This document shows, piece by piece, positions 1 to 6,071 of a DNA stretch of 12,480 nt (the first letter of the stretch is position 1; each line of letters begins with the position of its first letter). The DNA is taken from the NCBI GenBank assembly GCA_035656335.1, contig DASRSS010000162.1, positions 1-12,480 on the forward strand, in the 5' to 3' direction. Made by a program: the position numbers and the translations under genes. The notes below the pieces were generated by a model, which was given only the letters and a program-made list of their open reading frames with translations, was not told the DNA's origin and searched no databases. This stretch comes from DASRSS01 sp035656335 (GTDB taxonomy: Bacteria > Actinomycetota > Actinomycetes > Mycobacteriales > Jatrophihabitantaceae).

Positions 1-17
1 CCACGCGCGGGCACCAC

Positions 18-33
18 GTCGGAAATGGCGGTA
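18..33 (+). promoter_or_regulatory. 16-nt motif upstream of the FAD/Fe-S dehydrogenase (copy 1 of 2)
   Basis: The 16-mer GTCGGAAATGGCGGTA recurs exactly at 5806-5821, also just upstream of a gene. Both copies join a TGTCGG-like block (CGTCGG here) to a TA dinucleotide that could begin a -10 hexamer (TAGCCG at 32-37 here). This resembles actinobacterial RecA-NDp promoters (tTGTCRgtg-N8-TAnnnT), but the spacer is one base shorter. Nothing else is evident in bases 1-47. The promoter reading is an inference. Confidence 0.35.
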
Positions 34-56
34 GCCGGTACGGAAGAATGGCGGGC

Positions 57-2933
57 GTGACCGCCGCGCAGCACCGTGAGCTGGCCGCGGCGTTGCGGCA
101 GGCCGGGCTGACCGACGTCGACGACTCCGACCGGCGCCGCGCCGAGTACGCCACCGACGCGTCCAACTACCGCGTCGTGCCGCAGGTCGTCGCCTTCCCG
201 CGGCATACCGACGAGGCGATCGCGGCGGTCAGCACCGCGCGCGCGTTGGGAGTGCCGGTCACCAGCCGCGGCGGCGGGACGTCCACCGCGGGCAACTCGG
301 TCGGCACCGGACTCGTGCTCGACTTCTCGCGGCACCTCAACCGGGTGCTGTCCGTCGACGTCGAGGCGCGCACCGCGACGGTGCAGCCCGGCGCGATCCT
401 GGACCACATCACCGCGGCCGCGGCTGCGCACGGGCTGCGGTTCGGCCCCGACCCGTCCACGCACGCGCGCGCCAGCATCGGTGGCTCGATCGGCAACAAC
501 GCGTGCGGTTCACGCGCGCTGCGGTACGGGCGCACGTCCGACAACGTCGTCGCGCTCGACGTGCTGACGGCCGCCGGCGAGCGGCTGGACGCACGCCGGT
601 TCGGACGCGACGGGCTGGCGGCAGCGGGCGCGATCGGGTCCGCGCTGCAGCAGCTGATCGACCCGCGGCTGTCCATGATCCGCACCGAGTTCGGCCGGTT
701 CGTCCGGCAGGTGTCCGGCTACTCGCTCGAGCACCTGCTGCCGGAGAACGGAGCTGATCTCGCGCGCTTCCTGGTCGGCACCGAAGGCACGCTGGGCCTG
801 CTGCTCGGCGCGACCGTGCGCCTGGTCGAGTCGCCGAAGGCCGTCGCCCTGGCCGTTCTCGGCTACCCGGACATGCCCAGCGCGGCGGACGCGGTGCTCG
901 GCCTGCTGCCGCACCAGCCGGTCGCGGTCGAGGGCATGGACGCGCAGCTCGTGCAGGTGTTCCGCGACCGCCGCGGCGCCGCCGCCGTCCCGGACCTGCC
1001 CCGCGGCGAGGGCTGGCTGTTCGTCGAGACGTCCGGGGAGACCGAGGCCGAAGCGCGCGCCGCGGCCGACAAGCTGATCGCCGACGCCGGCTGCCTGGAC
1101 TCGCTCGTCGTCACCGGCGCGGACGCCCGCGCGCTGTGGCGGATCCGCGAGGACGGCGCGGGCCTCGGCGGCCGCACCCCTGCCGGCGCGCCCGCGTGGC
1201 CGGGCTGGGAGGACGCCGCGGTGCCGCCGGCGCAGCTCGGCGCGTACCTGCGCGAGTTTCGCGCGCTCATGGACGAGCACCGCGTCGACGGGCTGACCTA
1301 CGGGCACTTCGGCGACGGCTGCGTGCACGTGCGCATCGACTTCCCGTTCAGCACCGAACCGGGGCGCTATCGCGAGTTCGTCCTCGCGGCCGCACAGCTC
1401 GTCGGCCGGCACGGCGGCTCGATGTCCGGCGAGCACGGCGACGGGCGCGCGCGCGGCGAGCTGCTGCCGTACATGTACTCGGCCGAGGCGATCGAGACGT
1501 TTGCCGCGGTGAAGTCGATCTTCGACCCCGGCAACCTGTTCAATCCCGGCGTGCTGGTCGACCCGCTGCCGGTGGACGCCGACCTGCGCGTCCCCGCCGC
1601 GCGACCGCTGCGCAAGCACCTCGGCTTCGCCTACCCGCACGACGGCGGCGACCTGTCCACTGCGGTGCACCGCTGCGTGGGCGTGGGCAAGTGCCGCGCC
1701 GACAACACCGCGGCCGGCGGCGTGATGTGCCCGTCCTACCTCGCGACGCGCGACGAGAAGGACTCGACCCGCGGCCGCTCTCGCGTGCTGCAGGAGCTGG
1801 CCAACGGAGCGCTCGTCAAGGGGTTCCGCGACGACGCGGTGCAGGAGTCGCTGGACCTTTGCCTGTCGTGCAAGGGCTGCCGGTCGGACTGCCCCGCGGG
1901 TGTCGACATGGCCACCTACAGGGCCGAGGCGCTGTACCAGCGGTACCGGCGCCGGCTGCGTCCGCCGTCGCACTACGCGCTCGGCTGGCTGCCGCGCTGG
2001 GCCAAGCTCGCCGCACGTACGCCGCGGCTCGCGAACGCCACGCTGCGCAGTGAATCCCTTACCGCCGCGGCGAAACGGCTCGGCGGCATCGACCGGCGGC
2101 GGCCGCTTCCGCAGTTCGCGGCGCGCACGTTCCGCGGCTGGTTCGCGACGCACGCGACGTCGACCGGCAAGCCGGTGCAGCTCTGGGTGGACACGTTCAC
2201 CGACCACTTCAGTCCCGAGGTCGGCATCGCCGCGGTGCGCGTGCTCGAGGACGCCGGCTACTGCGTCCAGATCGTCGACAAGCCGGTGTGCTGCGGCCTG
2301 ACCTGGATCAGCACCGGCCAGCTGGACGGCGCCCGCAAGCAGCTGCGCCGCAGCCTGTCCGCGCTCGAACCCGCGCTCGCCGCGGGCACGCCGATCGTCG
2401 GCCTCGAACCGTCGTGCACCGCGGTGCTGCGTGCGGACGCCGCCGAGCTGTTGCCGGACGATCCGCGCGCGCGGCAGGTCGCCGCGGCCACCCACACGCT
2501 GGCCGAGTTGCTGGCCAAGACCGAGGGCTGGACGGCGCCGGATCTGTCCGACGTGCAAGCCGTCGCGCAGCCGCACTGCCACCAGCACGCGGTCATGGGC
2601 TGGACGGCCGACGCCGCGCTGCTCGCGGGCGCCGGCGCGGACGTGAACGCTGTCGGCGGCTGCTGCGGACTCGCCGGCAACTTCGGCGTCGAGCGCGGCC
2701 ACTACGAGGTGTCCGTCGCGGTCGCCGAAACCGCACTGCTGCCCGCCGTCCGCGACGCGTCCCACGACGCCATCGTGCTGGCGGACGGGTTCTCCTGCCG
2801 CACGCAGCTCGAGCAGCTCGGCCAGGTGCACAGCCAGCACCTGGCCCAACTGCTCGCCGAGCACTTGGCCTCCCAGCAGGGAGACACGCCGCCCGAGACC
2901 CTGCTACAGGGCCAAGACCAGGAGCGCCGATGA
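57..2933 (+). CDS. FAD-linked and Fe-S D-2-hydroxyacid dehydrogenase (D-2-hydroxyglutarate dehydrogenase type)
   Basis: Probably oxidises a D-2-hydroxyacid (D-2-hydroxyglutarate or D-lactate) to the 2-oxoacid, passing electrons from FAD through Fe-S clusters to the respiratory chain. Numbering is from GTG 57 (958 aa). A PCMH-type FAD domain contains SRGGGT (70-75) and NNACG (147-151). The FAD-oxidase C domain has HFGDG (417-421) and GEHGDG (458-463). Cluster ligands follow: C540-x5-C546-x11-C558-P, then C602-x2-C605-x2-C608-x3-C612-P. The GlpC/HdrD-like CCG region has CCG at 745-747 and 869-871, C787, HCHQH (840-844) and C914. The GlcD-plus-GlpC fusion and near-1000-residue length match YdiJ-like proteins. 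Substrate is not settled by sequence. Start: GGAAGA (42-47) abuts the in-frame ATG at 48 but sits 9 nt before GTG 57, so GTG is preferred; ATG 48 would add three residues. The stop overlaps the next start as ATGA, so the two are translationally coupled. Confidence 0.9.
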   Translation: MTAAQHRELAAALRQAGLTDVDDSDRRRAEYATDASNYRVVPQVVAFPRHTDEAIAAVSTARALGVPVTSRGGGTSTAGNSVGTGLVLDFSRHLNRVLSVDVEARTATVQPGAILDHITAAAAAHGLRFGPDPSTHARASIGGSIGNNACGSRALRYGRTSDNVVALDVLTAAGERLDARRFGRDGLAAAGAIGSALQQLIDPRLSMIRTEFGRFVRQVSGYSLEHLLPENGADLARFLVGTEGTLGLLLGATVRLVESPKAVALAVLGYPDMPSAADAVLGLLPHQPVAVEGMDAQLVQVFRDRRGAAAVPDLPRGEGWLFVETSGETEAEARAAADKLIADAGCLDSLVVTGADARALWRIREDGAGLGGRTPAGAPAWPGWEDAAVPPAQLGAYLREFRALMDEHRVDGLTYGHFGDGCVHVRIDFPFSTEPGRYREFVLAAAQLVGRHGGSMSGEHGDGRARGELLPYMYSAEAIETFAAVKSIFDPGNLFNPGVLVDPLPVDADLRVPAARPLRKHLGFAYPHDGGDLSTAVHRCVGVGKCRADNTAAGGVMCPSYLATRDEKDSTRGRSRVLQELANGALVKGFRDDAVQESLDLCLSCKGCRSDCPAGVDMATYRAEALYQRYRRRLRPPSHYALGWLPRWAKLAARTPRLANATLRSESLTAAAKRLGGIDRRRPLPQFAARTFRGWFATHATSTGKPVQLWVDTFTDHFSPEVGIAAVRVLEDAGYCVQIVDKPVCCGLTWISTGQLDGARKQLRRSLSALEPALAAGTPIVGLEPSCTAVLRADAAELLPDDPRARQVAAATHTLAELLAKTEGWTAPDLSDVQAVAQPHCHQHAVMGWTADAALLAGAGADVNAVGGCCGLAGNFGVERGHYEVSVAVAETALLPAVRDASHDAIVLADGFSCRTQLEQLGQVHSQHLAQLLAEHLASQQGDTPPETLLQGQDQERR

Positions 2934-4018
2934 CCGGCTTCACGCCGCCGCCCTACCCGTACGAGCGACTGGACGAGATCATCAAGATCGCGTCCGAGCA
3001 GGACGGGGGCGCGGTCGACCTCTCGATCGGCACGCCGTGCGACTCCGCCCCTTCGACGGTGATCGAGGCGCTCGCCTCCGACGACGCCGCCCGCGGCTAC
3101 CCGCCGTCGATCGGCACGCTGGCGCTGCGCACCGCCGCCGCCGACTGGATCGAGCGCCGGCTCGGCGCGCGCGTCGACCCGGTCAGCGAGGTCGCGGCAG
3201 TCGTCGGCAGCAAGGAGTTCGTCGCGTCCACGCCGCAGTACCTCAAGCTGCGCGACCCGTCCCGCGACACCGTCCTCTACCCGGCGATCAGCTACCCGAC
3301 CTACGCGATGGGCGCGACGCTGGCCGGGTGCCGCGCGGTGCCGTACCGCACGCTGGACGAGATCGACCCGGCGGACGCGGCCCGCGCGCTGTGCGTATGG
3401 GTGAACTCGCCGGGCAACCCGACCGGTGAGCTGCTCGACCTGGCCGCGGCGGCGGAGTGGGGCCGCGAGCGGGACGTGCCGGTGCTGTCGGACGAGTGCT
3501 ACGCCGAGTTCACCTGGACGGGCGAGCCGACGACGATCCTGCGCGGCGGCACGCGCGGGGTGATCGCGGTGCACTCGCTGTCCAAGCGCGACAACTTCGC
3601 CGGTGCGCGCATCGGCTTCTTCGCCGGCGACCCCGACCTCGTCCACTACCTGCGCGAGGTGCGCAAGCACGCCGGGCTCATGCCGCCCGGACCGGTGCAG
3701 GCGGCAGCGACGATCGCGCTCGGTGCCGACGAGCACGTCGAGGCGCAGCGCACCCGCTACCTGCGCCGGATGAAGCGGCTGCAGCACGTGCTGGCTGCGT
3801 GCGGTTACGACGTGGAGCTGCCCGCCGGCGCGTTCTACCTGTGGGCGCAGGCACCCGACGGTGACGCCTGGGCGGCCGCGCGCGACCTGGCCCGCCGCGC
3901 GGGCATCGTGGTCTCGCCCGGCGAGTTCTACGGACCCGACTCCTCCGGCTGGTTCCGGGTCGCCGCCGTCCAGCCGGACGACCGCATCGAGCTGGCCGCT
4001 TCCCGCGTAGGTGCGTGA
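2930..4018 (+). CDS. dapC: PLP-dependent aminotransferase, succinyldiaminopimelate aminotransferase (DapC)-like
   Basis: Fold-type I class I/II aminotransferase of 362 aa. DapC transfers the amino group of glutamate to N-succinyl-2-amino-6-oxopimelate in the diaminopimelate/lysine pathway. Visible motifs are DLSIGTP near the N-terminus, substrate/PLP contact NSPGNPTG (159-166), PLP-binding D188 in SDECY, and Schiff-base Lys219 in HSLSKRDNFAGARIGF, followed by RKHAGLMPPGPVQAA. That last block and YPAISYPTY are typical of the actinobacterial DapC group. The start is ATG 2930, with AGGAG at 2920-2924; it overlaps the upstream stop by 4 nt. Reading frame extends far upstream, but that part is a shadow of the dehydrogenase. 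Actinobacterial dapC often sits beside a ferredoxin gene; here its partner is a flavin/Fe-S dehydrogenase, so a paralogue with another substrate is possible. The family is secure, the exact substrate is not. Confidence 0.8.
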   Translation: MTGFTPPPYPYERLDEIIKIASEQDGGAVDLSIGTPCDSAPSTVIEALASDDAARGYPPSIGTLALRTAAADWIERRLGARVDPVSEVAAVVGSKEFVASTPQYLKLRDPSRDTVLYPAISYPTYAMGATLAGCRAVPYRTLDEIDPADAARALCVWVNSPGNPTGELLDLAAAAEWGRERDVPVLSDECYAEFTWTGEPTTILRGGTRGVIAVHSLSKRDNFAGARIGFFAGDPDLVHYLREVRKHAGLMPPGPVQAAATIALGADEHVEAQRTRYLRRMKRLQHVLAACGYDVELPAGAFYLWAQAPDGDAWAAARDLARRAGIVVSPGEFYGPDSSGWFRVAAVQPDDRIELAASRVGA

Positions 4019-4060
4019 CCGCGCCGAAGCGCGCATGATTCGCTCCAGGTCACCGAGTGC

Positions 4061-4067
4061 GAAGGAG
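4061..4067 (+). promoter_or_regulatory. Ribosome binding site fixing the SDR start
   Basis: GAAGGAG lies 6 nt before ATG 4074. The frame is open from 4011, which would add 21 residues and overlap the aminotransferase end, but no comparable RBS precedes that start. ATG 4074 is therefore chosen. Confidence 0.75.
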
Positions 4068-4073
4068 CCACGA

Positions 4074-4964
4074 ATGGACGCCCGCAACGTGCCGGTGCTA
4101 CGCGCCGCTGTCCGCCGCGCCAACCGGATGCTGGCCACCCCGGTTTCCCGTGGCCGCGTCACCGCTGTCGGCAGCCGGCTGCGCGATCCCGACGGGCGGG
4201 CCGCGTTGTGCCGCGCGGTCGGCGGCAAGGTCGTGCTCGTCACCGGGGCGTCCTCGGGCATCGGCCGGGCGAGCGCGGTGCGGCTCGCGGACGCCGGCGC
4301 GACCGTCCTCGCCGTCGCCCGCAGTGCCGACCTGCTGGACGCTCTCGTCGCCGAGACCGGGCCCAACGTCGAGCCCTACCCGTGCGACCTGACCGACTTC
4401 GACGACCTGGACGCGCTCGTCGGCAAGGTGCTCGAGCGGCACGGCGCGGTCGACGTCCTGGTGAACTGCGCGGGCATGTCCATCCGGCGGCGGGTGCGGT
4501 ACTCGCGCGACCGGTTCCACGACTTCGAGCGGCCGATGCGGCTGAACTACTTCGCCGCCATCCGATTGACCACCGGGCTGTTGCCGGCGATGTGTGAGCG
4601 CGAGGCCGGCCAGATCGTCAACATCTCCAGCTGGGCCGCGCAGGTGCACCCGGCGCGATTCTCCGGCTACACCGCGTCCAAGGCCGCGCTCGAGGCGTGG
4701 TCGGACTGCGTGCAGGGCGAGGTGCTCGACGACGGCGTCGTGTTCACCACGATCCGCATGCCGCTGGTGCGCACCCCGATGATCGAACCGACACGGCTGT
4801 ACCGCAGCCTCCCCGCGCTGTCGGCGGACCAGGCCGCCGCCGTGGTGTGCGACGCGATCGTGCGGCGTCCCCGTCGGCTCAGCCCGGTCGCGTCCGGCGT
4901 CGTCACGATGGCCGAGCTGCTCAGCCCGCGCGCCGGGGACCTGATCCGCAAGAACGCGATCTGA
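4074..4964 (+). CDS. Short-chain dehydrogenase/reductase (SDR) family oxidoreductase
   Basis: Classical SDR, 296 aa, NAD(P)-dependent, substrate unknown. The dinucleotide-binding TGASSGIG is at 57-64, NCAG at 131-134, the catalytic Ser in the NISS strand (183-186), and the active-site pair Y199-x3-K203 in GYTASK. The CDLTD segment after the third strand is the usual adenine-ring contact. About 50 basic residues precede the Rossmann fold (many Arg/Ala, for example VLRAAVRRANRM), longer than in a minimal SDR of about 250 aa. This resembles the SDR half of acyl-CoA reductase-like and cell-envelope lipid SDRs. The C-terminal RRPRRLSPVASGVVTMAELL segment is also of that style; a lipid or acyl substrate is only an inference. 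It lies 55 nt after the aminotransferase with its own RBS, so co-transcription is possible but unproven. No terminator is visible after it; a stress-type promoter starts 5 nt beyond its stop. Confidence 0.88.
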   Translation: MDARNVPVLRAAVRRANRMLATPVSRGRVTAVGSRLRDPDGRAALCRAVGGKVVLVTGASSGIGRASAVRLADAGATVLAVARSADLLDALVAETGPNVEPYPCDLTDFDDLDALVGKVLERHGAVDVLVNCAGMSIRRRVRYSRDRFHDFERPMRLNYFAAIRLTTGLLPAMCEREAGQIVNISSWAAQVHPARFSGYTASKAALEAWSDCVQGEVLDDGVVFTTIRMPLVRTPMIEPTRLYRSLPALSADQAAAVVCDAIVRRPRRLSPVASGVVTMAELLSPRAGDLIRKNAI

Positions 4965-4968
4965 GCTC

Positions 4969-4995
4969 GTTTACCTTTCCGCGCGCGGCGGGTAA
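4969..4995 (+). promoter_or_regulatory. Sigma-B/sigma-F-type promoter of csbD
   Basis: GTTTAC (4969-4974) and GGGTAA (4990-4995), 15 nt apart, match the general-stress sigma pattern (Bacillus sigma-B GTTTAA-N12-14-GGGTAT; mycobacterial sigma-F GTTT...GGGTAT). The spacer is slightly long. Predicted transcription starts near 5002, downstream of the first in-frame ATG (4999) and 30-35 nt before the RBS-backed ATG 5035. csbD is a classic sigma-B-controlled gene, which supports the call. Confidence 0.65.
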
Positions 4996-5017
4996 CCCAT
5001 GCCCAACCAGCCGTACC

Positions 5018-5026
5018 AGGAAGGGA
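5018..5026 (+). promoter_or_regulatory. Ribosome binding site fixing the csbD start
   Basis: AGGAAGGGA lies 8 nt before ATG 5035. The alternative in-frame ATG 4999 has no RBS and lies at or before the predicted transcription start, so 5035 is the start. Confidence 0.8.
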
Positions 5027-5034
5027 CTTCGATC

Positions 5035-5208
5035 ATGGGCGCAGTCGACAAGGCCAAGAACGCGATGGACGACGCGGAGGGCAAGGCGAAGGAAGCACTC
5101 GGCCGCGCTGCGGGCGACAAGAGCACCGAGAACGAGGGCAAGGCCGACCAGTCGATCGCCGACCTGAAGCAGGCAGGCGAGAAGGCCAAGGACGCCTTCA
5201 AGCACTGA
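5035..5208 (+). CDS. CsbD family stress protein
   Basis: Small, very hydrophilic, highly charged protein of 57 aa beginning MGAVDKAKNAMDDAEGKAKE. It has the CsbD hallmarks: repeated [DE]-G-K-A-[KD] units (EGKAKEALGRAAGD, then ENEGKADQ) in a helical, Lys/Glu/Ala-rich chain with no cysteines and no membrane segment. CsbD proteins are abundant general-stress proteins of unknown biochemical function, cytoplasmic and probably disordered or helical. ATG 5035 is chosen over ATG 4999 because of the RBS at 5018-5026; this also gives the usual family N-terminus. A sigma-B/F-like promoter precedes it and a 12-bp hairpin follows 13 nt after the stop, so it is probably a monocistronic stress gene. Confidence 0.9.
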   Translation: MGAVDKAKNAMDDAEGKAKEALGRAAGDKSTENEGKADQSIADLKQAGEKAKDAFKH

Positions 5209-5221
5209 CTCGCAAGTCCGC

Positions 5222-5253
5222 ACGGCGCCCCGGAGGCTTTCCCGGGGCGCCGT
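5222..5253 (+). terminator. Strong GC hairpin terminator after csbD
   Basis: A perfect 12-bp inverted repeat, ACGGCGCCCCGG and CCGGGGCGCCGT, encloses an 8-nt loop (5234-5241). There is no T-run, which is common for actinobacterial terminators. It separates csbD from the next gene. Confidence 0.75.
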
Positions 5254-5256
5254 CGC

Positions 5257-5262
5257 TATGGT
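5257..5262 (+). promoter_or_regulatory. -10 element of a leaderless promoter for the PPOX gene
   Basis: TATGGT is followed by exactly 6 nt and then ATG 5269. Predicted transcription starts on or beside the A of the ATG, and no convincing Shine-Dalgarno precedes that codon. The -35 region would fall inside the terminator hairpin, and I see no clear -35. Confidence 0.5.
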
Positions 5263-5268
5263 GAGCCG

Positions 5269-5733
5269 ATGGACACCCAGCTGCGTCCGCAGAAGCGCGG
5301 CCGCAAGATCGCCATGACGGCCGAGGAGATCGACGCGTTCCTCGCCGAGCAGCGCACCTGCCGCGTCGCGACGATCGGACCGGACGGCCCGCACGCGACG
5401 CCACTGTGGTTCTACTGGGACGGCACCTACTTCTGGCTGTACTCGATCACTCGGGCGCAGCGCTGGGCCGACCTCATGCGCGATCCGCGCATCGGCATCA
5501 CGGTCGACGCCGGCGAGGACTACTTCGGCCTGCACGGCGTGGAGATCACCGGCACGGTCGAGGTGATCGGCGAGGTGCCGCGCACCGGCGAGCCGAACGA
5601 CGTGCTCGCCCCGATCGAGGCCGCGTTCGTCAAGAAGAACTTCGGCCTGGACGAAATGTTCCACGACCAGAGGCACGCCTGGTTGCGGGTCACCCCGTCC
5701 AAGATCGCCAGCTGGGACTTCCGCAAGCTCTAA
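5269..5733 (+). CDS. Pyridoxamine 5'-phosphate oxidase (PPOX)-fold flavin/F420-binding protein
   Basis: Protein of 154 aa with the FMN-binding split-barrel fold. The N-terminal block MTAEEIDAFLAEQRTCRVATIGPDGPHATPLWF is the standard opening of this family (short helix, then strands with V-A-T-x-G-x-D-G-x-P). It is followed by WLYSITRAQRWADLMRDPRIGITVDAG, and then by EITGTVEVIGE, which forms a later barrel strand. Such proteins bind FMN, F420 or haem as dimers and act in poorly defined redox reactions in the cytoplasm. The 'TIGPDGxPHxTP' style is seen in actinobacterial F420-linked members, but the cofactor cannot be decided here. It probably has its own promoter, sits behind the csbD terminator, and has a weak terminator after it. 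Confidence 0.82.
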   Translation: MDTQLRPQKRGRKIAMTAEEIDAFLAEQRTCRVATIGPDGPHATPLWFYWDGTYFWLYSITRAQRWADLMRDPRIGITVDAGEDYFGLHGVEITGTVEVIGEVPRTGEPNDVLAPIEAAFVKKNFGLDEMFHDQRHAWLRVTPSKIASWDFRKL

Positions 5734-5741
5734 CCGCGCGA

Positions 5742-5763
5742 GCGGCGTTTTCGGCCGCCTTTT
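5742..5763 (+). terminator. Possible weak terminator after the PPOX gene
   Basis: GCGGC (5742-5746) and GCCGC (5754-5758) form a 5-bp stem with a 7-nt loop, followed by CTTTT (5759-5763), 8 nt after the stop codon. The stem is short, so this is tentative. Confidence 0.4.
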
Positions 5764-5805
5764 CCGTCACCGTGCCCGCTTTCGCCCGCTGAAACCGGGC
5801 ATCCT

Positions 5806-5825
5806 GTCGGAAATGGCGGTATAAC
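5806..5825 (+). promoter_or_regulatory. Promoter of the small membrane protein gene, with the 16-nt motif (copy 2 of 2)
   Basis: The 16-mer GTCGGAAATGGCGGTA (5806-5821) is identical to 18-33. Its end merges with TATAAC (5820-5825), a near-consensus -10, which is 6 nt before ATG 5832. A leaderless transcript beginning at the start codon is therefore predicted. The TGTCGG block resembles the upstream half of RecA-NDp (PafBC-type) promoters, with a spacer one base short. Confidence 0.55.
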
Positions 5826-5831
5826 CCCGGG

Positions 5832-6065
5832 ATGGCGTTCGTGATCGTGGTCGCGGTCGTGCTGGCGCTTGCCTGTGCCGCCTGGGTCGATCACCGCGAC
5901 CGCAAGCACCACCGCAAGCAGCGCAGCTCCGGCGACATGATCGGACGCCGCCGCGAGCGGATCCTCAACTTCCGGTCCACGCCCGAGCCCGGCGTGCCGG
6001 TCAGCGACGACTGGGACCAGTCGATGGGTGACCGCCTGCGCGACCAAGACCACGGCGGTTACTGA
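5832..6065 (+). CDS. Small single-pass membrane protein, function unknown
   Basis: 77 aa. Residues 2-18 (AFVIVVAVVLALACAAW) form one hydrophobic segment, without a clear signal peptidase site. A strongly basic stretch follows (HRDRKHHRKQR), then a polar tail. By the positive-inside rule the tail is cytoplasmic and the protein is a small N-terminal-anchor membrane protein. I do not recognise a family. The start is supported by a TATAAC -10 element 6 nt upstream and by the coding frame opening directly at the membrane segment. It converges tail to tail on the aldehyde dehydrogenase with only 6 nt between stop codons and no visible terminator. Confidence 0.7.
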   Translation: MAFVIVVAVVLALACAAWVDHRDRKHHRKQRSSGDMIGRRRERILNFRSTPEPGVPVSDDWDQSMGDRLRDQDHGGY

Positions 6066-6071
6066 GCAGGC

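Noticed and set aside
510..2864. 784-codon open frame on the reverse strand
   Set aside because: It lies wholly opposite the FAD/Fe-S dehydrogenase, which has clear domains. The translation is low-complexity (Arg/Ala/Gly/Val) with no recognisable motif: a high-GC shadow.
2288..2929. N-terminal extension of the aminotransferase frame
   Set aside because: The frame is open upstream only as an out-of-phase shadow of the dehydrogenase; the RBS and family start place the gene at 2930.
4021..4034. GCGC-CGAA-GCGC mini-hairpin after the aminotransferase gene
   Set aside because: Only a 4-bp stem; expected by chance at this GC content.
2702..4366. 554-codon open frame on the reverse strand
   Set aside because: It spans three forward genes with good motifs and RBSs, and its product is Arg-rich without family features.
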